A DNA stretch of 64,000 nt, taken from positions 248,001 to 312,000 of the forward strand of contig CM060066.1 of assembly GCA_030533445.1 (NCBI GenBank). The letters are read 5' to 3'. Source of the stretch: Cyprinodon diabolis (lineage: Eukaryota > Chordata > Actinopteri > Cyprinodontiformes > Cyprinodontidae). Below, in pieces: positions 1-9,208 of this stretch. The notes beneath the pieces are model-generated. The model ran no database searches, was not told the DNA's origin, and worked only from the letters and a program-made list of their open reading frames with translations. Position 1 is the stretch's first letter; each line of letters starts with the position of its first letter. A program made the position numbers and the translations under genes.

Positions 1-115
1 AATCTTGTATATTTCTTGTATATTTGTATATTGCAGAGAGTAAACGTAATTTCATTTCCCTTGTATGACTGGTACATATGAAGAAAATGACAATAAAAGC
101 TGACTTGACTTGACT
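1..115 (+). repeat. Possible 3' tail of a non-LTR element
   Basis: AT-rich sequence ending in a polyadenylation-like GACAATAAAAG followed by short GACTT repeats. This resembles the 3' tail of fish non-LTR retrotransposons and abuts the broken copia gene at about 116. The family is not identified, and the upstream part lies outside the window. Confidence 0.3.
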
Positions 116-1050
116 AGATGATTTAATCATAGCTAAAGCTAACACCGTGCTCAGAGATGTGAAAGAAATGCCAAAGAGAAGGTTTAAGATGAAGGTTCTG
201 GGTCCACTTAAACACTTCCTAGGCAATGATTTTAATTGCATTGATGAAGAAATTAAAATGACACAAAAGAGACACATTGAGAAAATGTTAGTTAGATTTG
301 GGATGTCTGAATGCAAACCGAGACCTACACCATCTGAGCAGAAATTACATTTTGACAGTGATGGTGAAGTAATTGATCCAAAAGGTCACAGAGAGATAGT
401 GGATAGCTTGATATGCATCATGACATCATGTATCAGACCCGGCTTGAGCTGGATAGTTAGTAAACTATCACAACACTTGGCAGAACCAAAGCAACAGCAC
501 TGGACTGCTGCAAAACATTTACTGAGCTACTTAAAGGGTTCTATGGATCAGGAATTACACTACCGAAAATGTGAGAAAAGCTTACAGCTTGAGGGGTACA
601 GTGATGCTGATTGGGACGCTGACAAAAATGAGAGGAGAAGCACCACTGGATATTGTTTCAGCCTAACTGAGACAGGGGCAGTAATCTCATGGAAGAGCAG
701 GAAGCAGCCTACAGTGGTGCCATCTAGCTGTGCAGCAGAGTACATGGCTCTAGCAGCCATTACTCATGAGAGCACCTTGTTAAACTACTGAAAAGGATGG
801 ATGGTAATAATCAGCAGTTACCAATCCAAATCTATGAGGACATCCAGCATTATCAAAGAACCCAGTAGGCAAAGAAGAAGCAAGCATGTGGATATAAAAT
901 ATCTCTTTGTACGGTCTGCACACACAGAGGGGAAAATTAATGTTGTTTACTGTCCTACTGCAGACATGGTAGCTGATGTACTAACCAAACCAGTGTCAAA
1001 GGTCAAATGTGAGAAATTCATGGGTTATTTGCAGTGGTGTCAAAAGTTCA
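116..1050 (+). pseudogene. Ty1/copia pol fragment (RT end, RNase H)
   Basis: The translation starts at the DDLI part of the reverse transcriptase active site (about 117) and runs through the connection region into a copia-type RNase H. Landmarks are YSDADWD near 600, STTGYCF near 640, SWKSRKQ near 690 and AEYMAL near 735. A second frame (about 880-1040) carries SKHVDIKY and ADVLTKPV, the usual copia pol C-terminus. Gag, protease, integrase and most of RT are missing on the left. A stop and frameshift near 790-800 break the RNase H. Copia pol C-terminus is well supported by several motifs; the family is not determined. Confidence 0.9.
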
Positions 1051-1060
1051 CACATTTATA

Positions 1061-1189
1061 CATTAATAATTGGCAGTCCTTTTGGGGAAAGCCTGGTCTG
1101 ATTCGGAGAGACGGCATCCATCCCACTTTGGATGGTGCAGCTCTTCTTTCTAGGAATCTGGCCACATTTATTAGTCCTCCAAAACCCTG
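1061..1189 (+). pseudogene. LINE ORF1 SGNH/esterase-like C-terminus
   Basis: The reading frame contains IRRDGIHPT and GAALLSRNL, the block carrying the catalytic Asp/His (DGIHPT) of SGNH-hydrolase-like domains found in ORF1 of CR1/L2 LINEs. Only the tail of the domain is left, and it is fused in frame to the copia remnant upstream. A related upstream piece of such a domain lies at 53600-53790 on the minus strand. Confidence 0.6.
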
Positions 1190-1199
1190 ACCACCCAGG

Positions 1200-3488
1200 G
1201 TGCAGACCAGGAAGCAGAGTTGTAGTTTAACACACATCTCTGCAGCTTCTCTACTGTTACCCACTCTTTACTCCATCCAGACAGTGTCTTGCCCACGACC
1301 AAAATCTAATAAATTAGCAAAGATTCCCAAAGAAGTAAATCATGATAATCTAATTAAAATCAAAATAACTCCAATTGGGGAAAAAGTTAAAACAATTAAA
1401 TGCGGTCTGTTTAACATAAGATCGCTTTCCTCTAAAAGTCTGCTAGTTAATGACTTGATTTGTGATAATCACATTGACTTGTTTTGCCTTACAGAAACCT
1501 GGCTGCAGCAAGAGGATTATGTGAGCATAAACGAGGCAACTCCTTCAAGCTATTTAAATTTTCACATACCCAGAAGTTCTGGGCGAGGAGGAGGAGTAGC
1601 AACAATCTTCCAGTCTGACTTACTGATTACTCCCAAAACAGTTAATACCTACAACTCTTTTGAACATTTAACCCTTAATTTCCCTCATCCAAATTTCAAG
1701 GCAAGAAAACCTCTTCTTCTTGTAACTTTGTATCGTCCGCCAGGTCCTTACTCTGAATTTTTAGATGAGTTTTCAGAGTTCCTTTCTGATTTGGTATTAA
1801 ATACTGACAGGGTCATCATAGTGGGAGATTTTAACATCCATGCTGACATTGAAGGCGATAGCTTAAGAGCAGCCTTTAATGCTATCTTAGACACTATTGG
1901 CTTTGTTCAAAATGTGAATAGTCCCACACATTCTCATCTTCATACTTTGGATCTTGTGCTGACATACGGCATAGAATGTGAAGAAATAACAGGATTTCCT
2001 CACAACCCTGTCATAACCTTCAGGATTACTTTAACAGAGTTCTCCTCTCCCAAAAGAAGGTTACATTTTAGTAGATCTTTATCAGATAGTGCAGTTATAA
2101 ATTTTAAAGAATCGGCTTCACTTTCTCTCTCCTCTGTGTCGCTAAACAGTGCTGCAGAGTGCAAAAGCATAGCTTATTCCCCTTCACAGGTTGATGATTT
2201 TGTTGATGGGGTTGCTAGTTCTCTGCGTACTGCCTTAGACAACGCAGCTCCTTTGAAAATGAAAACCGTTGAAAATAGAAAGCTTGCTCCTTGGTTTAAT
2301 GCAGAGCTGCGTACTTTGAAGCAAAATGCTAGGAAACTGGAGAGAAAATATCGCTCCACAGGCCTGCAGGAGTCCTTCCTAGTCTGGAAAAATGGTTTAC
2401 TGCTGTATAAGAGGACCCTTTGTAAAGCAAGAGCAGCATACTTCTCCTCATTAATAGAGGAGAATAAGAATAATCCTAGATTTATTTTTAATACAGTTGC
2501 CAAACTGACTCAGAGCCATAGTTCTGTTGAACCATCCATTCCACCTGCTCTTAACAGCAATGATTTTATGGGATTCTTTATAAATAAGATTGATCTTATT
2601 AAAAATAAGATCATAAGCACTCCTCTATCCGCGATTGTACCTGAGGTAGTCATGGAATCTGAACCGGGTTTAGACTGCTTTGATCCAGTTGAACTTTCTG
2701 AATTAGCAAAATTATTGTCTTCATCTAAGCCTTCAACTTGGATGTTAGATCCAGTTCCAACCAGGTTATTTAAGGAGGTATTCCCTTTGATCTCCTCCTC
2801 CATTTTAGATGTGATTAATCTATCTCTGTTACAGGGATATGTACCTAAAGCTTTTAAGGTTGCTGTAATTAAACCTCTGCTTAAGAAACCGTCTCTTGAC
2901 CCAGATGACTTGGTTAATTATAGACCTATATCCAATCTTCCTTTCTTATCCAAAATTCTTGAGAAAGTAGTTGCCAAACAAGTTTGCGACCACTTACACC
3001 ATAATGAACTTTTTGAAGAGTTTCAGTCTGGCTTTAGAGCTCATCATAGCACTGAAACAGCTCTGGTGAAAGTCACTAATGATATTCTCATGGCCTCAGA
3101 TAATGGACTTGTATCTGTGCTCGTCCTGTTGGATCTTAGTGCTGCATTTGATACAGTTGACCATAATATTCTTTTAGAAAGACTTGAATATTTTGTTGGA
3201 ATTAAAGGAACAGCACTAGACTGGTTTAAATCTTATCTATCTGATCGAATTCAGTTTGTTTATGTTAATGATAGATCTTCAACACACTCAAAGGTTACCT
3301 GTGGAGTACCACAGGGATCAGTGCTAGGACCAATTCTCTTTACTTTATACATGTTCCCAATTGGTAGAGTTATTAGACAGCATGGGATTAATTTCCACTG
3401 TTATGCTGATGATACCCAGCTATATCTGTCTATAATCCAGATGAAGCTAACCCATTACATAGATTACAAGCATGTCTTGAAGACATAA
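1200..3488 (+). pseudogene. LINE ORF2: AP endonuclease and reverse transcriptase
   Basis: One open frame of about 760 codons. The apurinic endonuclease covers roughly codons 65-260: FNIRSLSSK, the catalytic TETWL near 1490, LYRPPG near 1730, GDFNIH near 1830 and a TLDLVL motif near 1945. The reverse transcriptase starts near codon 500 and shows [45 protein letters not shown] and the catalytic YADDTQ at about 3402. The frame shifts just after YADD, so this ORF ends in an unrelated tail and the RT thumb lies in another frame from about 3440. It would have nicked and reverse-transcribed at insertion sites. As it stands it is a disabled copy. Confidence 0.9.
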
Positions 3489-4035
3489 AAACCTGGATGA
3501 CTCTTAACTTTCTGCTTCTGAATGCAGACAAAACAGAAGTTATAGTCTTTGGACCAGAGTCTCTGAAAAAGAAGCTGATTAGCCAGTCACTTCATTTGGA
3601 TGGAATTAAACTGATTTCAGATAATAAAGTAAAAAATCTTGGTGTTGTTTTTGATCAGGACCTGTCATTTAAATCCCAGATCAAAGAGGTTTCTAGAATT
3701 TCCTTCTTTCATCTGAGGAACATTGCAAAAATGAGCAATCTCCTGTCCAGGGGTGATGCTGAGAAACTAGTCCATGCATTTGTTACTTCAAGGCTGGACT
3801 ATTGTAATTCTTTACTATCAGGAAGTCCACAAACTGTAGTTAAAAGCCTTCAGCTGATCCAAAATGCTGCAGCCAGAGTTCTGATGAAAATTAAAAAGAG
3901 AGATCATATCTCTCCTATCCTGGCTTCTCTTCATTGGCTTCCTGTTAAATCAAGAATAGAATTTAAAATCCTCCTTCTCACATATGAAGCCTTAAATGGC
4001 CAAGCTCCATCTTATATCAGAGATCTGATTGTTCC
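3489..4035 (+). pseudogene. LINE ORF2 RT thumb/C-terminus after frameshift
   Basis: Continues the L2-like ORF2 in another frame: [42 protein letters not shown] and LHWLPVKSR. The segment ends after VPYVPN; in the other copies the coding region goes on for about 55 more codons. The last part of the open frame (to 4174) is read from antisense 3' UTR and is not LINE coding sequence. Confidence 0.85.
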
Positions 4036-4707
4036 TTATGTTCCTAACATATATAGCGCCAAATTCACAACACATGTCATCTCAAGGCACTTTACAGTTC
4101 AACCAGATCATACAGTCAAATTGATACAAAGTTTTCTATCCAAGGAAAACCAGTTGATTGCATTGACTCATTGACTCAAATACAATCCCTCACACTAAGC
4201 ATGCTTGTAGCGACAGTGGAGAGGAAAAACTCCCTTTGAACAGGAAGAAACCTCCAGCAGAACCAGGCTCAGTGTGAGCGGCCATCTGCTGAGGCCGACT
4301 GGGGTTCAAGGAGACAGAAGCAGAGATACAAGAAGCAGAGATACAAAAAGCAGCTGTAAAAGGCGGCCCCGTCCAGGAAACACACAGCCAGGCAGACGAG
4401 CTCCAAGGCAGCTCCCATGCCAGAGGATGAAGAGAGCACATCCACCCAGCCACGGCCAGAGAAACAGGACCACACTGGAAAACAGGCCGATCTCCAACAT
4501 CTATAAACAAGGGTGTTGATGGAAGCAGCACAGCTGATGTTTCTTTCCAGGATGACGTCACAGCCAAACAGGAACAGACGAGGCAAAGCTACTCTGAGGA
4601 AAAGCAGAGAGAGCAGAAGGTTAGAGATTGAACAAACAGATTCTGCAGAATAGGAGAACAGAGAGAGAATGAAGCAGAATGATGAAAAATGGGAGATGGA
4701 GGGGGTC
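4036..4707 (-). mobile_element. L2-like LINE 3' UTR fragment (antisense)
   Basis: Reverse complement of the 3' UTR seen in sense at 26930-27669. It includes the conserved stretch with TTCCTGTTAAAAGG-like sequence and a GCGCTATAT-type 3' end. The 3' end of this minus copy touches the + LINE at 4035/4036 and its 5' end fades at about 4700. It has no coding part. Confidence 0.8.
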
Positions 4708-4728
4708 CCCGCTCCATCTCGCCATCAG
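4708..4728 (+). repeat. 21-bp direct repeat, left copy
   Basis: Exact 21-bp match to 5877-5897. The two copies bracket satellite block 1 plus the truncated hAT, as if this block had been inserted with duplication of its target. Confidence 0.75.
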
Positions 4729-5511
4729 CATCGCCATCTCGCCATCTCGCCATCGTCAGCCATCGTCAGGCATCTTCAGCAATCTTCAGCCATCGTCAGC
4801 CATCTTCAAGCATCTTCAACCATCTTCAGCCATCGTCAGCCATCGTCAGGCATCTTCAGCAATGTTCAGCCATCTTCAGCCATCTTCAAGCATCTTCAAG
4901 CATCTTCAACCATCTTCAGCCATCTTCAACCATCGTCAGCCATCGTCAGGCATCTTCAGCAATCTTCAGCCATCTTCAAGCATCTTCAGCAATCGTCAGC
5001 CATCGTCAGGCATCTTCAGCAATCTTCAGCCATCTTCAACCATCTTCAGCCATCTTCAGCCATCATCAGGCATCTTCAGCAATCTTCAGCCATCTTCAGC
5101 CATCTTCAACCATCTTCAGCCATCTTCAGCCATCATCAGGCATCTTCAGCAATCTTCAGCCATCTTCAGCCATCTTCAAGCATCTTCAGCCATCGTCAGC
5201 CATCGTCAGGCATCTTCAGCAATCTTCAGCCATCTTCAGCCATCTTCAAGCATCTTCAGCCATCGTCAGGCATCTTCAGCAATCTTCAGCCATCTTCAGC
5301 CATCTTCAAGCATCTTCAAGCATCTTCAACCATCTTCAGCCATCTTCAACCATCTTCAGCCATCGTCAGCCATCGTTAGGCATCTTCAGCAATCTTCAGC
5401 CATCTTCAAGCATCTTCAACCATCTTCAACCATCTTCAGCCATCTTCAACCATCTTCAGCCATCGTCAGCCATCGTTAGGCATCTTCAGCAATCTTCAGC
5501 CATCTTCAGCC
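4729..5511 (+). repeat. 10-bp satellite, block 1
   Basis: About 78 tandem copies of a decamer with variants CATCTTCAGC, CATCTTCAAC, CATCTTCAAG and CATCGTCAGC. The 10-bp register never slips from about 4740 to 5510. The unit has no stop codon in any + frame, so three overlapping long ORFs appear; these are a by-product of the repeat. It ends at a hAT terminus. Confidence 0.95.
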
Positions 5512-5876
5512 TAGGGCTGGGCGATATAGAAAAAAAGCTTATCGATAGAAAAAAATGCCTATTAATCGATATCGATAATTATTGAAAAGATTTGAAACCA
5601 TATTTTATGTGCAGCTCTGCCTGGACTTTTTATGATATTGCTAAATGATTTAATTTTAATAAAGAACACAAACACAGACTTCCAATTAAATATTTATTTA
5701 ACCAACTTTTTTAACCATAACAGAATTGTTTTAAAGAAAAATAACTTAAAAGACCTGAGTTATGTTATTAAATACTGACAAAGGATAAACTAAAGTGACC
5801 AAAATAAATATAACAAATAAACCTGGTTCAGCTTAGTTTCCTGCTTTAACCTGAGTTATTACTTTGAAGTTTCTGG
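5512..5876 (-). mobile_element. hAT element fragment (duplicate of 8266-8632)
   Basis: Starts with the terminal sequence TAGGGCTGGGCGATA and matches the first 365 bases of the complete element at 8266 almost base for base, including the preceding satellite. It stops at the second 21-bp repeat. It contains the non-coding 3' side only and has no transposase. It arose by duplication of the satellite/hAT junction, not by a separate transposition. Confidence 0.85.
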
Positions 5877-5897
5877 CCCGCTCCATCTCGCCATCAG
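5877..5897 (+). repeat. 21-bp direct repeat, right copy
   Basis: Second copy of the repeat at 4708-4728; marks the right edge of the duplicated or inserted satellite-hAT block. Confidence 0.75.
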
Positions 5898-6409
5898 TTT
5901 GGGGGTCCTTGGTCTGGAAAACATAGAAGACCCCTGTTCTTGAGGGTTTTACTATTCATGTAACTTGTTTGTTAAACCTGCCTGGTATAATTTTCCAGGA
6001 TTCCAGTATTCCTTTTTAGTATGTATTGAAATGGAATTTCAAATGGAAAAAAATATTAAAATAATAAAAAAAACATTTCCACCTTAAAGACTACTTTCCT
6101 ATTTTTCTTTTAATAATTCCTCATAAAAAAGACCATTCAAGCAGCACATTTTTCCTGATGTGTCTGAGAATATACTGTAGGGGTGAAAGCTGCAGCTGCT
6201 ACTAGTGTGAAGTGAATGGACAGCAACAATGCGTTAAAGCAACAATGGGGAAATGCTGTCCCCTCAATGCTAATGTAAACCCTGGTTGGATAAGGATTCA
6301 AAACTGGATATGAAGATGAAATCTGACGCACAGTTTCAGTGTTACAACTGCTAAAATAGTTGCTGTCTGTGGTTCTACAGTAGGCTATGGTGTAATTGAG
6401 CAATATATG
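5898..6409. other. No feature recognised
   Basis: AT-rich non-coding sequence with a few A-runs; I see no gene or identifiable repeat here. Confidence 0.5.
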
Positions 6410-6555
6410 AAAAAAAAAGATGAACTAGTTCATTTTTTGGAACTGTGAAATTAGTTCAAAATTTTGAATTATGAACTATGAACTGAACTAGTTCATTTTA
6501 AAATGTGTGAACTGAACTTTGAACTAGTTCACGTAGAAAGAGAACTTTTCCAACA
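6410..6555 (-). mobile_element. hAT-type terminal fragment (GAACTAGTTCA repeats)
   Basis: Several GAACTAGTTCA palindromes followed by an end reading CTTTTCCAACACTG, whose complement begins CAGTGTTGGAAAAG, a typical hAT terminus. The opposite end is not found. Confidence 0.55.
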
Positions 6556-6714
6556 CTGGGAATAGAAAGTACAGATACTGCTGTGAAAATGAGTAGAAGT
6601 CAGAAGTAGGAGGAAAATGATTAATGGAGTAAAGTATAGATACCAAAAAACTGTACTTAAGTACAGTAACGAGGCATTTGTTCCTCGTTACTTGACACCT
6701 CTGGTTGTTTGTTC
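6556..6714 (-). mobile_element. Second hAT-like terminal fragment
   Basis: Ends TTACTTGACACCTCTG; its complement starts CAGAGGTGTCAAGTAAC, a common hAT terminus in fish. It includes a short inverted pair around CTGTACTTAAGTACAG. There is no transposase. Confidence 0.5.
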
Positions 6715-7045
6715 GGAGAGTAATGGAAGCTGGCAGGTGAAATTAATGTTATAAAGTGAAGTAAAGGAGGTTTCCAGAACTGCCAGTATGTGAAATGTTT
6801 TTTTTATTATGGGTTATACTGTAACTGAGTACAGTACAAAATTAGTGATGTGTTTTTGTTCTTGTTTCCTATAATACAATAGAGAGAGCAGTAAACATTT
6901 CTTTGAGTGGAAGTGTTAAGCACATTTGTCGCTGTGTGACGTGATGACAGCAGTACCCGTGCACGTACCCTCCATGTTCTGTGTGTCTGAATGAATGGCT
7001 AACCCTGGAGGAGTTGTGGAGTGCCATCCAACGGAGAAGATGTTG
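6715..7045. other. No feature recognised
   Basis: Unique-looking non-coding sequence between hAT debris and satellite block 2. Nothing could be assigned. Confidence 0.45.
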
Positions 7046-8265
7046 TCCAATGTCCATCGGCAGGCCTTTTCAGTAATCTTCAGCCATCGGCAGGCCTTTT
7101 CAGTAATCTTCAGCCATCTTCAGGCATCTCCAGGCATCTCCAGCCATCTTCAGCTATCTTTAGGAATCTTCAGCCATCTTCAGGCATCTTCAGCCATCTC
7201 CAGGCATCTTCAGCCATCTCCAGGCATCTTCAGCCATCTCCAGGCATCTTCAGCTATCTTTAGGAATCTTCAGCCATCTTCAGGCATCTTCAGCCATCTT
7301 CAGCCATCTTCAGCCATCTTATGCCATCTTTAGGAATCTTCAGCCATCTTCAGGCATCTTCAGCCATCTTCAGCCATCTTATGCCATCTTCAGGCATCTT
7401 CAGCCATCTTCAGGCATCTTCAACCATCTTCAGCCATCTTCAACCATCTTCAGGCATCTTCAGCCATCTTCAACCATCTTCAGCCATCTTCAACCAACTT
7501 CAGCCATCTTCAGGCATCTTCAGCCAACTTCAACCATCTTCAGCCATCTTCAGCAATCTTCAGCCATCTTTAGCCATCTTCAAGCCTCTTCAACCATCTT
7601 CAGGCATCTTCAGCAATCTTCAGCCATCTTCAACCATCTTCAGCCATCGTCAGCCATCGTCAGGCATCTTCAGCAATCTTCAGCCATCGTCAGCCATCTT
7701 CAAGCATCTTCAACCATCTTCAGCCATCGTCAGCCATCGTCAGGCATCTTCAGCAATCTTCAGCCATCTTCAGCCATCTTCAAGCATCTTCAAGCATCTT
7801 CAACCATCTTCAGCCATCTTCAACCATCGTCAGCCATCGTCAGGCATCTTCAGCAATCTTCAGCCATCTTCAAGCATCTTCAGCCATCGTCAGCCATCGT
7901 CAGGCATCTTCAGCAATCTTCAGCCATCTTCAACCATCTTCAGCCATCTTCAGCCATCATCAGGCATCTTCAGCAATCTTCAGCCATCTTCAAGCATCTT
8001 CAGCCATCGTCAGCCATCGTCAGGCATCTTCAGCCATCTTCAACCATCTTCAGCCATCGTCAGCCATCGTTAGGCATCTTCAGCAATCTTCAGCCATCTT
8101 CAAGCATCTTCAGCCATCGTCAGCCATCGTTAGGCATCTTCAGCAATCTTCAGCCATCTTCAAGCATCTTCAACCATCTTCAACCATCTTCAGCCATCTT
8201 CAACCATCTTCAGCCATCGTCAGCCATCGTTAGGCATCTTCAGCAATCTTCAGCCATCTTCAGCC
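7046..8265 (+). repeat. 10-bp satellite, block 2
   Basis: About 120 decamers. The left part (7046-7440) is rich in CATCTTCAGG and CATCTCCAGG variants and looks like older, less homogenised sequence. The right part (7600-8265) has the same variant order as block 1, including the final 120 bp before the hAT junction, which is base-identical to block 1. Confidence 0.95.
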
Positions 8266-9208
8266 TAAGGCTGGGCGATATAGAAAAAAAGCTTATCGAT
8301 AGAAAAAAATGCCTATTAATCGATATCGATAATTATTGAAAAGATTTGAAACCATATTTTATGTGCAGCTCTGCCTGGACTTTTTATGATATTGCTAAAT
8401 GATTTAATTTTAATAAAGAACACAAACACAGACTTCCAATTAAATATTTATTTAACCAACTTTTTTAACCATAACAGAATTGTTTTAAAGAAAAATAACT
8501 TAAAAGACCTGAGTTATGTTATTAAATACTGACAAAGGATAAACTAAAGTGACCAAAATAAATATAACAAATAAACCTGGTTCAGCTTAGTTTCCTGCTT
8601 TAACCTGAGTTATTACTTTGAAGTTTCTGGCCCCTCAGCATTTTTCTCTCAATCGTTAGAACTACGTGGGAAACTGCCCAGAACTTTATATATATATTTT
8701 CCCGAAATTCACGAAGATTCCTCGGAGGAGAGTCGCGCCGGGGCCTACACAGCTCGTACTCCTGCGGGTGTGTGCGGCTGAGATGATAAAAAAAAAAAAA
8801 AAAAAAGTTGGTTGTGTTATCAGACTTCGTTTTCACTGGTTCCCTACACATTTTACAGATGACTGTGGCTTCTTTTTTGTCCGACTTGCCATGACCGAAA
8901 TACTTCCAGACTGGCGAACTACAAAAACCCTTCTTTGGAGCAATTTCCTCCGCCTCTCCTTGCTGCGACATCTGCATGTGCTCTGTGTTGTGGTTTGAGA
9001 GGGCAGCGCTTTGTGACGCCATGCCTGGGTCCGCGATTGCGATTGGTTAGGAGGAAGTAGTGACTAGCATAAACCTACATGCTAGGCTACAATGAGAAGG
9101 AAGGAAAACTGCGTTTCTTTATCGAACTTTTATCGAGCCTATTTTTTTCTATTGCGCCACACGTCTATCGATCGATATATATCGTTATTGAATTATCGCC
9201 CAGCCCTA
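8266..9208 (-). mobile_element. Complete non-autonomous hAT element with 8-bp TSD
   Basis: 943 bp bounded by inverted termini TAAGGCTGGGCGATA and TATCGCCCAGCCCTA. It is flanked by the 8-bp direct repeat CTTCAGCC (8258-8265 and 9209-9216), the hAT-style target duplication; here the target is a satellite decamer. Inside are the N-terminal coding part of a transposase (minus strand) and AT-rich sequence. The catalytic RNase H-like and dimerisation regions are deleted. Confidence 0.9.
8600..9022 (-). pseudogene. hAT transposase N-terminus with BED zinc finger
   Basis: The 140-codon frame starts with MASQSAALSN and carries a BED-type finger at about residues 35-95: SPVWKYFG, then CKMCREPV and HLSRTHPQEY (Cys-x2-Cys ... 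His-x4-His). BED fingers bind the transposon ends. The frame is widened by an A/T run at 8790 that inserts several Phe. After about residue 95 the similarity stops and the catalytic domain is missing, so this is a truncated relic. Confidence 0.75.

Larger units (their letters stand above)
1061..4035 (+). mobile_element. L2-like (Jockey superfamily) LINE, copy 1
   Basis: A nearly full ORF2 preceded by the last 40 codons of an ORF1 esterase-type domain, and lacking its own 3' UTR. It starts abruptly against the copia fragment and stops at about 4035, where an oppositely oriented L2 3' UTR begins. Copies of the same family occur at 16546-19181 (-), 26204-27669 (+), 30645-31170 (+), 46504-49744 (-) and 49755-49900 (-). 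The L2/Maui-like clade assignment comes from the EN/RT sequence style and is inferred. Confidence 0.85.

Noticed and set aside
4190..4586. ORFs such as 125 and 105 codons rich in Trp/Cys (also at 16791, 27125, 30632, 47721)
   Set aside because: They recur wherever the L2-like 3' UTR occurs and shift frame between copies; non-coding UTR.
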